DNA from: JAICMB01 sp963838885
GTDB lineage: Bacteria; Acidobacteriota; Terriglobia; Bryobacterales; Bryobacteraceae
DNA length: 64,000 nt
Direction of reading: 5' to 3'
Assembly (NCBI GenBank): GCA_963838885.1
Contig: CAWITB010000060.1
Location: 42,130-106,129, forward strand
The notes under the pieces were generated by a model. The model was not told the origin of the DNA. It worked only from the letters and a program-made list of their open reading frames with translations, and made no database searches. A program made the position numbers and the translations under genes. Positions 43,994 through 52,678 of this stretch are shown here, in pieces (the stretch's first letter is position 1; each line of letters begins with the position of its first letter).

Positions 43994-44539
43994 ATGTCAG
44001 TCGCGACCGGTCTCACGCTCGAGGAATTCGAAAAACTCCCGCAAGCCCTTGCGCACAATCACGAACTGATTGATGGAGAACTCGTAAAGGTGTCGGGAAA
44101 CACTCCGCTTCATAATCGTTTGCGCGACTTTTTGATTGCCCTACTGCTGGAGTACGTTGCGGCGAACAAACTAGGCGTGCTGATTTCGGAGCAGGAATTC
44201 GCCTTCGGCGAGGACGCCCATGGCCCGGATATCGCGCTAATCGGCCCCGCTAAGGCGCCGCTGATCGAGGACCGCCGGCGCGTGCAGCCCTTCGTCCCCG
44301 ACCTTGCGATCGAAATCGTTTCCCCTAACGACGCGTTCGCGATGCTGGCGAAGAAGGCTCGCAAGTACCGCCGCAACGGCACGCGAGAGGTCTGGATACT
44401 CAGCATGGACGAGCGCGAAGCACTCGTTTATACTCCCGAGCGCGACGCGATTCTCAACGAGAACGACCTCTTCAGCTCCCCGCAGATCCCCGGTTTCAGC
44501 ATCCGTCTCGGCGATCTTTTCGACCGCGCGATCCGGTAG
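43994..44539 (+). CDS. Uma2-family (DUF820) PD-(D/E)xK nuclease-fold protein
   Basis: 181 residues. Nuclease-fold motifs: HELIDGELVKVSG, then HGPDIALIGP (Asp), LAIEIVSPND (Glu) and KARKYRRNGTREVWIL. Family members are very common in Cyanobacteria and Acidobacteria; the role is unknown, perhaps in restriction or repair. No Shine-Dalgarno is evident and TAAAAT lies 6 nt before the ATG, a possible leaderless promoter. Converges on the Gfo/Idh gene 4 nt away. Confidence 0.85.
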   Translation: MSVATGLTLEEFEKLPQALAHNHELIDGELVKVSGNTPLHNRLRDFLIALLLEYVAANKLGVLISEQEFAFGEDAHGPDIALIGPAKAPLIEDRRRVQPFVPDLAIEIVSPNDAFAMLAKKARKYRRNGTREVWILSMDEREALVYTPERDAILNENDLFSSPQIPGFSIRLGDLFDRAIR

Positions 44540-44543
44540 GGGA

Positions 44544-45770
44544 TCAAGCTGCTACAATCCGCTCTCGCGCATCGTCCCACTTCATGTACTTCCTCTTGCG
44601 ATAGCTCTCCACGCCCATGGCGCACGACACCACGCCGTAATAACCCAACATCGTGTCGCACTTGAGCGGCTCGTTCTTCCGTATCGCGTTCATCAGATTG
44701 CGATGATGCAGATCCAGCCGTTCCCCGCCCGTCTTTTCATACGCGATCTCGTCTCCAATATTCCCCGAGCCCGCCTCGCTCGCGCCCTTCTCCGGCGTAA
44801 TCGTAAAGCCCGTCTTCGTAAATTTCAGCGTCGCTTTGTGCCCCCGCAATAAATGCTCTACCGGCGTGGCATTCGCCAGCGACGAGATCAACTGCACCGT
44901 GAGTCCTTCCGGATAATCCAACAGAATATTGAACGTGTCGGGTATCTCCGCCAAGCTCTCCGTAAACTCGAATTTTCCGCCCGCGCCCGCCGCATACGAC
45001 GGAAATTTGAGATCGAGCGATTTGATAATCCGCGACACGCGATGGATAAACAGGTCCGTCGCGATCCCGCCCGAATAATCCCAGTAGCGCCGCCACCGGA
45101 AATAGCGGTCCGCATCGTACGGCCGCTTCGGCGCCGGTCCCAGCCACGCTTTCCAGTCCAGATTCTCTCCCGGGCGCGCATCCGCGTCGATCGGATAGGC
45201 CCAGAAATCGCCCTGATAGTTGCGTGAATAATCGATCTGCGCGAGTACGACTTTACCGAGCGCGCCATCCTTGACGTACTTGTTCGCCGTCTCATAGGAG
45301 TCGTCCGACATACCCTGCACGCCCACCTGCATCTTCACGCCGGCGGAGGCGATCTTCGCTACTACTTTCTTCGATTGCTCCACCGTATGCGTCATGGGCT
45401 TCTCGCAATAAATGTGCTTGCCCGCGTCCGCGGCATCCATCGTCATCTGGTAATGCCAATGCTCCGGCGTCGCGATCAGCACATAATCGATGTCCGGGTC
45501 CTCCAACACGCGCCGGTAATCCTTCACCACCTTGCCGCCGGTCGTCTGCGCGCCTTGCTCGGCGCGCTTGTCGAAGACATCGCAGACTGCCACTACTTCG
45601 CAGTTGTCCGATTCGCGCATGTTCACAAGCGTTTTGAGGTGGCTCATGGCCTGCCCGCCGCACCCGATCGCGCCGATGCGCAGCCGATCGTTTGCCCCCG
45701 CCACTTTCGCGTAGCTCAACGCCGTGAAGGCGCTGCCCGCGACGAAATCCCTTCGAGAAAGAGTGGACAT
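44544..45770 (-). CDS. Gfo/Idh/MocA-family oxidoreductase, Tat-exported (second copy)
   Basis: 408 residues. Tat signal LSRRDFVAGSAFTAL at the N-terminus, Rossmann motif IGAIGCGGQAMSH (about 32-44), and the EKPMTHTVEQ motif (about 124-133) with the conserved Lys. A C-terminal beta-sheet domain follows (WRRYWDYSGGIATDLFIHRVS). Predicted to act outside the inner membrane on a sugar or derivative. It stops 3 nt before the ATG end of the preceding DUF3455 gene stretch on the same strand and precedes nothing else obvious. Confidence 0.88.
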   Translation of the reverse strand: MSTLSRRDFVAGSAFTALSYAKVAGANDRLRIGAIGCGGQAMSHLKTLVNMRESDNCEVVAVCDVFDKRAEQGAQTTGGKVVKDYRRVLEDPDIDYVLIATPEHWHYQMTMDAADAGKHIYCEKPMTHTVEQSKKVVAKIASAGVKMQVGVQGMSDDSYETANKYVKDGALGKVVLAQIDYSRNYQGDFWAYPIDADARPGENLDWKAWLGPAPKRPYDADRYFRWRRYWDYSGGIATDLFIHRVSRIIKSLDLKFPSYAAGAGGKFEFTESLAEIPDTFNILLDYPEGLTVQLISSLANATPVEHLLRGHKATLKFTKTGFTITPEKGASEAGSGNIGDEIAYEKTGGERLDLHHRNLMNAIRKNEPLKCDTMLGYYGVVSCAMGVESYRKRKYMKWDDARERIVAA

Positions 45771-45773
45771 GAA

Positions 45774-46271
45774 TTAAATTCCCGCTCCGTAGAAATAATA
45801 ATCGGCCGCATACGGCGACCGCGCAATCGCGCCTTTATGCGCCGCGTCGCAACCGTTTGCCGGCGCCTTGCCGCCCGCAGTGTGAAGGCGCTGGATACTT
45901 TTCACCTCTTCCATGATGCCCCTTCCGGAATAATCCACCGCCCTCAGCAGAATCCAGGGAATCGCATTGGCATCCGGCGTAGCGGCCACCACCGTAGTGG
46001 CCTTCACTCGACTGCCGTCCATGCCTTGCCAGGCCGGCCCGGCGACATGCGTTCCGATCTGCCGCCCGGCCGGGTCGAATAACTTCGCATCGGGGCCCGT
46101 CAACATCCATGCGGACCCGTTGCACTCGTATACCTGCGCGCCCGTCGCGTGCGCCGAAAACAACAGTTTCTCCCGAGGCGGCGGATTCAATGACTCGGGC
46201 ACATCGCCCGGAACTTGGCCAGATAAACTTTGTAAGCCGCCGATCGCCAGCAGCGCAATGACGATTCGCAT
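45774..46271 (-). CDS. DUF3455 secreted protein
   Basis: 165 residues from ATG 46271 (AGAAAGG upstream; the open frame to 46310 lacks the signal-peptide start). A signal peptide (1-20) is followed by the DUF3455 domain: PPREKLLFSAHATGAQVYEC, then FDPAGRQIGTHVAGPAWQGMDGSRVK and PWILLRAVDYSGRGIMEEVKSIQRLHTAGG. Cysteines at VYEC and NGCD may form a disulphide. Function unknown. The downstream Gfo/Idh gene is separated by an unrelated stop and shares orientation. Confidence 0.85.
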   Translation of the reverse strand: MRIVIALLAIGGLQSLSGQVPGDVPESLNPPPREKLLFSAHATGAQVYECNGSAWMLTGPDAKLFDPAGRQIGTHVAGPAWQGMDGSRVKATTVVAATPDANAIPWILLRAVDYSGRGIMEEVKSIQRLHTAGGKAPANGCDAAHKGAIARSPYAADYYFYGAGI

Positions 46272-46581
46272 ACAACCTTTCTCAAGTTTACCCGCTACTC
46301 CGTTCCCCACGGCCGCCGAACGAAATCCATATCCGTGCTTCTCGATCCTGGCTTGTTTAACATCCTAGGCCAATGGCTCGGTCCAAAATCCGGCTGGATC
46401 ACGCCGCCCTCATCCGAATTGACCGCTTTCTTCCAGCGTGCAGAGCAACGATGCCAAAGGCCCTGGCGTTCCCTGAGCCGTGGCGTTCTGAGCGAAGGGG
46501 ACTAGCGCGCCCGTGAAATAATTACGACTTCCTCGCGGCCCGACTCCGACTAGCGCCAGCCTGGGTTTCGGCTTACTTACT
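46272..46581. other. Intergenic stretch without a recognised gene
   Basis: 310 nt. No credible frame. The right end (about 46545-46581) resembles DNA just downstream of the other subtilase gene (about 48740-48771): both share GACT-AGCGCCA and TTCATGGTTGATCG elements, so it is part of the duplicated unit. Confidence 0.5.
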
Positions 46582-48304
46582 TCATGGTTGATCGGCAGCC
46601 CCCGAGTTTAAGGACGAAGCCGGCGTCGTGGAGCCCCACACGGCGCTCGAACCCCACACCGCGCTCGAACCCCACACGGCGCCGGCGCCCCACACCGCTC
46701 CCGTGCCCCACACCGCTCCGCTGCCCCACACTGCGCCCGAACCCCACACCGCTCCCGCGCCCCACACCGCTCCTGCTCCCCACACCGCGCCGCTGCCCCA
46801 TACCGCGCTCGTTCCAGAAGGAAAACTCAGCGATACCGCGCCTGGACCGCCATTCACTGCTACAGGTGAAACGGCGGAGCCGGCGATCGTATCGGTGCTC
46901 AGCATCGCCGCCGGAATGTTCAGATATCCCGCGCCAACGGTGAACAGATCCGATTCGTCCGTATACGTCTGCCGGGAAGTTGAGTCATAAGTGTTCCAGG
47001 TAATTTGCGGAAATTTGTCCGCCGACTTCATGAGCCGCGCCTTGATCTCGTCGGGAGTAAGCGAGGGATTGTATTGCAGCATCAGCGCTACGGCGCCGCT
47101 CACCATGGGAGCCGCCATGCTCGTCCCGCTGAGGTTGAAATAATTCGGCGCGCCGCTGTTCGTGTTTCTGTAAATACCCTCGGGAACGCGATTCGAGGCG
47201 TAGGCGTTGTCCAGCCAGGAGCCGGTATCGCGAATCGAAAAGATGAGGTTGCCTGGCGCTACCAGATCGGGCTTGGCATAGTGGTCGAGCAGCGTCGGGC
47301 CTTTGGAACTGTACGTCGCGATTCTGTCGTCGCTCTTGGACGGCGTGCCCAGCGTATTCATGGCGCCGACGGTAATAATATAGGGATTATTGCCCGGAAC
47401 CGTAATCGTGGCATACCCGTTCGTTCCGGCGGAGTTATCGCGGCCGTCGTTGCCCGCCGCGGCTACGACGACGATTCCGGCCTGCCAAGCGGTTTGAACG
47501 GCCAGGCATAGAGAATCGCTGGAACAGCTCGTCGAGACCGGCCGCCCCAACGATAGATTGATAATGCGAATGTTGTAGACGTTCTTCAATGTAATGGCTT
47601 GCGCGATTGCGGCGATCACCGCACTGTCGCTCGACTGTCCATTGTCATCCAGCACGCGCAAGTTGATAAAATTCGCGCCCAGCGCAATGCCTCGAATCGT
47701 GTAGTCGTATCCACGTGCCCGTCGAATTCTTGCCGGTGCCGCCGATAATTCCCGCGACGGCCGTGCCGTGGCCGTATTTATCGGCTGGTTTGGCATCACC
47801 CGCCACGAAGCTCTGCTCATAAACGATGCGGTTTTTGCCCTTCGCGTCCTGGAGATCCGGATTCGCGTCGATGCCGCTGTCGATGACGGCAACTCCGATG
47901 TCGGCGCCCGTGACGCCGAACGTGCTCCCGGCGCGGTCGGCTCCGACGGTCATCCACCCATAATCGCAGGGCGCTCCATTATAAGTGACAGTCCCGCCAA
48001 GCGACTGCAGCGGGTGGTCCGAGGTGATCAAGCTCACTTGGGGAAGGGCGGCGATCAAGGGGACCAGATTAGCGGGTATGGCATACGATGCGCCGTTTAA
48101 AAGGCCGAGCTCGCGGTTCAGCGCCCCGCCCAAAGCCGCGACCGCGGCGTGTTGCGGCTGCCCCGGCGGAGTCGCAAAATGAACGATCACGTTCGCGACC
48201 GCCTGCGTATTAGTGTTAACGTCGGGAGCGATCTTGGACGGTGGCTTCGCGGCAAATGCCACATTGAGCGCAAGCGCGATTGCAAAGATCTGGGAGAATC
48301 TCAT
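46582..48304 (-). pseudogene. Secreted S8 subtilisin-like serine protease (copy 1), one frame break
   Basis: The N-terminal part starts at ATG 48304 (signal peptide MRFSQIFAIALALNVAFAA) and has the propeptide, the catalytic Asp (VIDSGIDANPD) and His (KYGHGTAVAGIIGG). Near 47709-47714 one extra base shifts the frame; the C-terminal part (longest frame 46582-47892) continues with YDYTIRGIALGANFINLRVLD, AAAGNDGRDNSAG and the catalytic Ser (LSGTSMAAPMVSGA). Removing that base gives 573 residues, matching copy 2. The C-terminus has ten AVWGxG units. The His motif reads GHGTAVAG rather than GHGTHVAG. Confidence 0.85.
46633..46806 (-). repeat. 18-bp coding repeat, ten AVWG hexapeptides
   Basis: Ten successive units of AVWG followed by SG, AG, TG, SS or ST, each 18 bp, at the C-terminus of subtilase copy 1. 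Both DNA and protein repeat are clear; Trp is invariant. The array is followed by a short Ser/Ala/Pro tail ending in GAADQP. Confidence 0.95.
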
Positions 48305-48386
48305 GGCGTACTCGGTTGTGCACGGTAACAGCCAATGTATGTCGTTCAAATTCCGTGCCCGCTGTTTGCGATCGGGCGTCGCGTGA

Positions 48387-48397
48387 GACAAACTGTC
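48387..48397 (-). promoter_or_regulatory. Palindrome upstream of subtilase copy 1
   Basis: GACA-AAC-TGTC starts exactly 83 nt from the start-codon coordinate 48304. The same 11-mer occurs 83 nt from the start of copy 2 (50564-50574). A second shared element, CCGTGCACAA, lies about 16 nt before both starts. Candidate operator or promoter element; no regulator is identified. Confidence 0.5.
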
Positions 48398-48628
48398 GCT
48401 CCCAGCGAGCCGCGTTGTCGCAAACCAGGCGCCCGGTCGTTGTAGTGGGAAGTTCGTGAATCGCATCGGCGACCGAGTACCAGCCGTGCACAAGGAAGAA
48501 CACCGTGGAGTACAGCGGATCATCGTGACGCGCGGAAACTAACGCCGCCAAAGAAAAGTCCTGCCCTGGGGCGGAGCAGGATGGGTCTCTCTCATTCCTC
48601 GATGGGTTGGTGCCCCTGAACGCGGCAA

Positions 48629-48674
48629 GGAGGGCGGCCCGATGGCGATTTTCTCGCCCCCCTGGCTGCCCTCC
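48629..48674 (-). terminator. Strong nested hairpin after subtilase copy 2
   Basis: GGAGGGCGGCC (48629-48639) pairs with GGCTGCCCTCC (48664-48674) with one mismatch, enclosing a second stem GGCGA/TCGCC (48644-48648, 48654-48658). It lies about 100 nt after the stop of the 48772-50481 gene. There is no T-run, so it may be a terminator-like or mRNA-end-protecting structure. Confidence 0.45.
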
Positions 48675-48771
48675 TCGTCCACTTCCGATTCCCGCGGCGC
48701 GCGGTTATCTCTGCGCGGTATCTCCCGCTCAACCCCGGACTAGCGCCAATCCGGAGTTTCCGCTTCCCTCT

Positions 48772-50481
48772 TCATGGTTGATCGCTCGCCCCAGCGCTCA
48801 AGGACGAAGCCGGCGTCGAGGCGCCCCATACCGCTCCGTCGCCCCACACCGCGCCCGCTCCCCACACGGCTCCGGCGCCCCAGACCGCTCCCGACCCCCA
48901 CACCGCGCCCGCGCCCCACACCGCGCCACTGCCCCACACGGCGCTAGAACCCCACACGGCGCCGGTACCCCATACCGCACTCGTTCCCGAAGGGAAGTTC
49001 AGCGATACCGCGCCTGGGTTGCTATTCACCGCAACGGGCGATGCGGCGGAGCCAGTGATCGTGTCGGTGCTCAGCATCGCCGCCGGGATGTCGAGATATC
49101 CCGCGCCAACGGTGAACAGGTCCGATTCGTCCGTGAATGTCTGACCGGAAACGGGATCGTACGTGTTCCAGGTGATCTGCGGAAATTTATCCGCCGTCTT
49201 CATGAGCCGCGCCTTGATCTCGTCGGGAGTAAGCGCGGGATTATATTGCAGCATCAGCGCTACGGCGCCGCTCACCATGGGAGCCGCCATGCTCGTCCCG
49301 CTCAAGTTGAAATAATTTTCCGTGCCCACGTTGCTATTGCTATAGACGTTCACAGGAACGCGGTTAGAAGGATACGTGTTGTCCAGCGAGGAACCGCTAT
49401 CGCGAATCGAAAAGATCAGGTTGCCTGGCGCCACCAGGTCGGGTTTCGCGTAATGATCGAACAGCGTCGGCCCTTTGGAGCTGTACGTCGCGATCTTGTC
49501 GTCGCTCTTCGACGGCGTACCGAGCGTATTCATCGCGCCGACCGTGATGATAGTGGGATCGTTGCCCGGTGAGGTAATCGTGCCATATCCATTCGTACCC
49601 GCGGAATTGTCGCGGCCGTCGTTGCCCGCCGCGGCTACCACGACGATGCCGTCGCGCCATGCCGCTTCGACAGCCAGGCACAACGCGTCGTCGGAGCAGC
49701 TCGTCGAGACCGGCCGTCCCAGCGACAGGTTAATGACGCGGATATTGTAGGTGTTCTTCAGGGCGATGGCTTGCCCGATCGCCGTGATCACGGCGCTGTC
49801 GCTCGATGCCCCTTGCGCATCGAGAACGCGCAAGTTAATCAGCTTCACCCCCGGCGCGATGCCGCGGATGGTGTAGTTGTATTGACTTCCGGTCGAGTTC
49901 TTGCCCGTGCCGCCGACGATTCCGGCGACGTGCGTGCCGTGTCCATACTTGTCGGCGGTGGAGGAATCGCCCGGCACGAAGCTGCGCTGGTAAACGATGC
50001 GGCTTCTTCCCGAGCCGTCGTTGAGATCCGCCGAGGCGCTCATGCCGCTATCGATTACGGCCACTCCGATTCCGTTGCCCGTCACGTTGAAGGTGGCCGC
50101 GGCATGGTCGGCGCCCACCGTCGTCCAGCCGTAGTCGCAGGGCGCTCCGTTGTAAGGGGCGCTGCTAATGCCGGGACGGTCCATCTGGATAGGGTGGTCC
50201 AAATACACATGAGTCACGCCGGACAAGGAGGAGACCAAGGGAATCAGCGTCCCGGGAAGTTCAACCGGGAGCAGGTTCAAAAGGCCCAGTGCGCTGTTGA
50301 CGACGCCGCCCAGACCCGTGATCGCCAGGATTTGCAGCAACCCTGGAGGAACATCGAATTGGAGGATCACACGCTGCAGCGCCAGGGTATTTGTGTTCAC
50401 GTCGGGAGCGATCGTGGCTGCCATCGCCGCGTACGACAGCCCGATCGCCAACGGGATTGCTAATTTCGAGGAGTATCTCAT
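48772..50481 (-). CDS. Secreted S8 subtilisin-like serine protease (copy 2)
   Basis: 569 residues from ATG 50481, chosen for the GGAGG 6 nt upstream. Signal peptide (1-22, ending AAMAA), propeptide (about 25-95), then the S8 domain: catalytic Asp in VAVIDSGM (about 144), His in YGHGTHVAGIVGG (about 181), Asn in AAGNDGRDNS and Ser in LSGTSMAAPMVSGA (about 415). The C-terminus has nine AVWGxG units. Very similar to copy 1, so a tandem duplication. Predicted to be exported; the repeat may anchor or present the protease. Confidence 0.93.
   Translation of the reverse strand: MRYSSKLAIPLAIGLSYAAMAATIAPDVNTNTLALQRVILQFDVPPGLLQILAITGLGGVVNSALGLLNLLPVELPGTLIPLVSSLSGVTHVYLDHPIQMDRPGISSAPYNGAPCDYGWTTVGADHAAATFNVTGNGIGVAVIDSGMSASADLNDGSGRSRIVYQRSFVPGDSSTADKYGHGTHVAGIVGGTGKNSTGSQYNYTIRGIAPGVKLINLRVLDAQGASSDSAVITAIGQAIALKNTYNIRVINLSLGRPVSTSCSDDALCLAVEAAWRDGIVVVAAAGNDGRDNSAGTNGYGTITSPGNDPTIITVGAMNTLGTPSKSDDKIATYSSKGPTLFDHYAKPDLVAPGNLIFSIRDSGSSLDNTYPSNRVPVNVYSNSNVGTENYFNLSGTSMAAPMVSGAVALMLQYNPALTPDEIKARLMKTADKFPQITWNTYDPVSGQTFTDESDLFTVGAGYLDIPAAMLSTDTITGSAASPVAVNSNPGAVSLNFPSGTSAVWGTGAVWGSSAVWGSGAVWGAGAVWGSGAVWGAGAVWGAGAVWGDGAVWGASTPASSLSAGASDQP
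48823..48978 (-). repeat. 18-bp coding repeat, nine AVWG hexapeptides
   Basis: Nine units of AVWG plus TG, SS, SG, AG, DG or AS, each 18 bp, at the C-terminus of subtilase copy 2, followed by the tail STPASSLSAGASDQP. The unit count differs from copy 1 (ten), suggesting slippage or recombination since duplication. Confidence 0.95.
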
Positions 50482-50563
50482 GACGGCCTCCATTGTGCAC
50501 GGCGGCGGCCACCGTAAATCATTAAAAATGCACGGCCTTCAGCGGCGATTGGCCATCCGATGG

Positions 50564-50574
50564 GACAAACTGTC
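50564..50574 (-). promoter_or_regulatory. Palindrome upstream of subtilase copy 2
   Basis: GACA-AAC-TGTC, followed on the plus strand by GC as in copy 1, lies 83 nt from the start-codon coordinate 50481. See 48387-48397. It also overlaps the upstream region of the divergent MFS gene, so it could serve either side. Confidence 0.5.
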
Positions 50575-50646
50575 GCGCGCGCCCCAGCCGGTTTGTCGCA
50601 GACGAGCGCGCCACCGGGCGATGTACCATGCGGGTTGCAGTACTCC

Positions 50647-51906
50647 ATGGCAGAGGTTGCCAGTACGGCGGGCGGCTCGCGCTGGCGCTGGTACATCTGC
50701 GGACTGCTGTTTTACGCTACCACCGTCAACTATGTCGACCGCCAGGTGTTGGGCCTTCTAAAAGACACCATCTCGCAACAGCTCGGCTGGAGCGAGAGCG
50801 ACTACGGTTGGATCATCGCCGCCTTCCAATGCGCCTACGCGGTAACGATGCCGCTGGCCGGGTTGCTGATCGATCGCGTGGGTCCCAAGATTGGCTACGC
50901 ACTGGCCGTGCTGGTTTGGAGCGCGGCGGCGATGAGCCATGCGCTGGCGCGCAACGCGGTGCAGTTCGCGATTGCGCGCTTCGCCCTGGGGGTCGGCGAA
51001 TCCGCGAATTTCCCGGCCGCCATCCGCACCGTCGCGGACTGGTTTCCGCGGCGCGAGCGGGCGCTCGCGACCGGTCTGTTCAACAGCGGCGCCAATGTCG
51101 GCGCCATTGCCGCGCCGCTGGCGGTCCCCTGGATTACGGTGCGCTTCGGATGGCGCTGGGCGTTTCTATTTACCGGCGGCCTGGTGCTGATCTGGCTTGC
51201 ATTATGGTTAACGGGGTACCGCCGCGCGCCTTCGGCAACCGCGCTCGTGGACCATCCGGCGCCCCCCGCGCTACCCTATTTCGCGCTCTTCGGTAGCCGC
51301 CAAACCTGGGCATTTCTAATGGGAAAATTTCTTACCGACCCGGTGTGGTGGTTTTATCTGTTCTGGCTGCCCGGCTTTCTACACCGCGCTTATGGGCTGG
51401 ACCTGCTCCATATCGGCGCGCCGCTAGTGACGATTTACATCAGCGCGGACGCGGGCTCGATCGCCGGCGGATGGCTGTCTTCGGCCCTGTTGAAGCGCCG
51501 CTGGAGCGTGAACGCGGCGCGAAAAACGGCGCTGCTCGTCTGCGCCGTGGCCGTGACCGGCGTCGTTTTCGTGCAGGCGGCGCCTGGGAATTTATGGCTG
51601 GCCGTGGGACTGATCGCGCTGGCCGCGGCGGCGCACCAGGGCTGGTCCGCGAACCTCTTCACGCTGGTTTCAGATATGTTTCCGCGGCGCGAGGTGGCCT
51701 CCGTGGTGGGGATCGGCGGATTTGGCGGCGCCATTGGAGGAATGGTCGTTGCGCCGGCAGTGGGCTACTGGCTCGACTTTTCGCACGAGGCTTACGGGCC
51801 GCTGTTCGCCGCCGCCGGCTCCATGTACCTCATCGCGCTGGTGCTCATTCAATTCCTCGTCCCCAAGCTTGATCCCACGCTTGACAGACCGCGAGGTTTG
51901 AGTTAA
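50647..51906 (+). CDS. MFS transporter, anion:cation symporter (ACS) type
   Basis: 419 residues from ATG 50647; the frame is open to 50560, but that head overlaps the subtilase upstream region. Twelve membrane helices; YATTVNYVDRQVLGLL (about 24-39) and the loop motif GLLIDRVGPKIGYALA match hexuronate/galactarate-type ACS transporters. It lies upstream of RraA-like and enolase-superfamily genes, consistent with sugar-acid uptake. Confidence 0.87.
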   Translation: MAEVASTAGGSRWRWYICGLLFYATTVNYVDRQVLGLLKDTISQQLGWSESDYGWIIAAFQCAYAVTMPLAGLLIDRVGPKIGYALAVLVWSAAAMSHALARNAVQFAIARFALGVGESANFPAAIRTVADWFPRRERALATGLFNSGANVGAIAAPLAVPWITVRFGWRWAFLFTGGLVLIWLALWLTGYRRAPSATALVDHPAPPALPYFALFGSRQTWAFLMGKFLTDPVWWFYLFWLPGFLHRAYGLDLLHIGAPLVTIYISADAGSIAGGWLSSALLKRRWSVNAARKTALLVCAVAVTGVVFVQAAPGNLWLAVGLIALAAAAHQGWSANLFTLVSDMFPRREVASVVGIGGFGGAIGGMVVAPAVGYWLDFSHEAYGPLFAAAGSMYLIALVLIQFLVPKLDPTLDRPRGLS

Positions 51907-51948
51907 CCAAAGGCTAGTTGAAACGATGAGCCTGATCGGGAACTTTCG

Positions 51949-52659
51949 ATGAGCCATCCGCGAAACGACCAACAATGGCCCGATGACGCGGCGATGTTCC
52001 GGCAAGTTCGTGACAACTTGTATACCGCCGCTATAGGCGATTTGCTCGATTCCATGGGGCTATATCATCAGTTTCTTCCCCAGGCCATTCAACCTCTGCG
52101 CGAGGACATGATTGTGTTGGGCCGTGCCATGACGGTTTTGGAGCAGGATTTCGAGGATCCCGAGGCGGCGGCATCGGCCGCACGATCGGGGAATCCTTTT
52201 GGACTGATGCTGGACGCTCTGGACGATTTGAAGGCCGGAGAAATCTACTTTTGCACCGGCTCGTCTCCCTCGTATGCGACATGGGGCGAACTGATGTCGG
52301 CGAGGGCCATGCATCTGGGCGCGGCCGGCGCTGTTTTGGACGGCTATTCACGCGACACGCGGGGCATCCTGAGGCTGGGATTTCCGGTCTTTTCGCTCGG
52401 CCGTTACGCGCAAGACCAGCGGCCGCGGGGACAAGTCGTCGACTTCCGCGTTCCAGTCCGATGCGACGCGGTAGAGGTGAACAGCGGCGACGTTATTTTC
52501 GGGGATTTGGACGGCGTGGTGGTCATACCCCGGAACATTGAACGCGAGGTATTTTTGCAGGCCCTTGAGAAAGTGGAGAAGGAGCGCATCGTCCAGAAGG
52601 CGTTCGAGGAAGAAGGGGCCAGCGCTCGCGACGTATTCGCCAGGTACGGTGTCCTATGA
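51949..52659 (+). CDS. RraA-family / HMG-aldolase-like protein
   Basis: 236 residues. The RraA fold is recognised by LYTAAIGDLLDSMG (about 24-37), GRAMTVLEQD, GELMSARAMHLGAAGAVLDGYSRDTRGI (about 113-140, with the substrate-binding Arg and Asp) and VNSGDVIFGDLDGVVVIP. In non-RNase members this fold cleaves 4-hydroxy-4-methyl-2-oxoglutarate-like keto acids. Context with a sugar-acid dehydratase suggests an aldolase or related role in catabolism. Confidence 0.85.
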   Translation: MSHPRNDQQWPDDAAMFRQVRDNLYTAAIGDLLDSMGLYHQFLPQAIQPLREDMIVLGRAMTVLEQDFEDPEAAASAARSGNPFGLMLDALDDLKAGEIYFCTGSSPSYATWGELMSARAMHLGAAGAVLDGYSRDTRGILRLGFPVFSLGRYAQDQRPRGQVVDFRVPVRCDAVEVNSGDVIFGDLDGVVVIPRNIEREVFLQALEKVEKERIVQKAFEEEGASARDVFARYGVL

Positions 52660-52678
52660 GGAGTTGAACCCCGGAACG

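Larger units (their letters stand above)
48305..48771. other. Intergenic stretch between the two subtilase genes
   Basis: 467 nt without a credible gene. It holds the upstream region of subtilase copy 1, including the GACAAACTGTC palindrome at 48387-48397 and GTGCAC near 48316, and a strong hairpin at 48629-48674 downstream of copy 2. Confidence 0.6.

Noticed and set aside
46633..48978. Short regular repeats that might be a CRISPR array
   Set aside because: The 18-bp units are contiguous, in frame within protease genes and lack unique spacers.
48607..49572. 321-residue plus-strand frame with Arg/His/Ala-rich repeats
   Set aside because: Antisense of the AVWG repeat and S8 domain of subtilase copy 2; the repeats are the complement of the real coding array.
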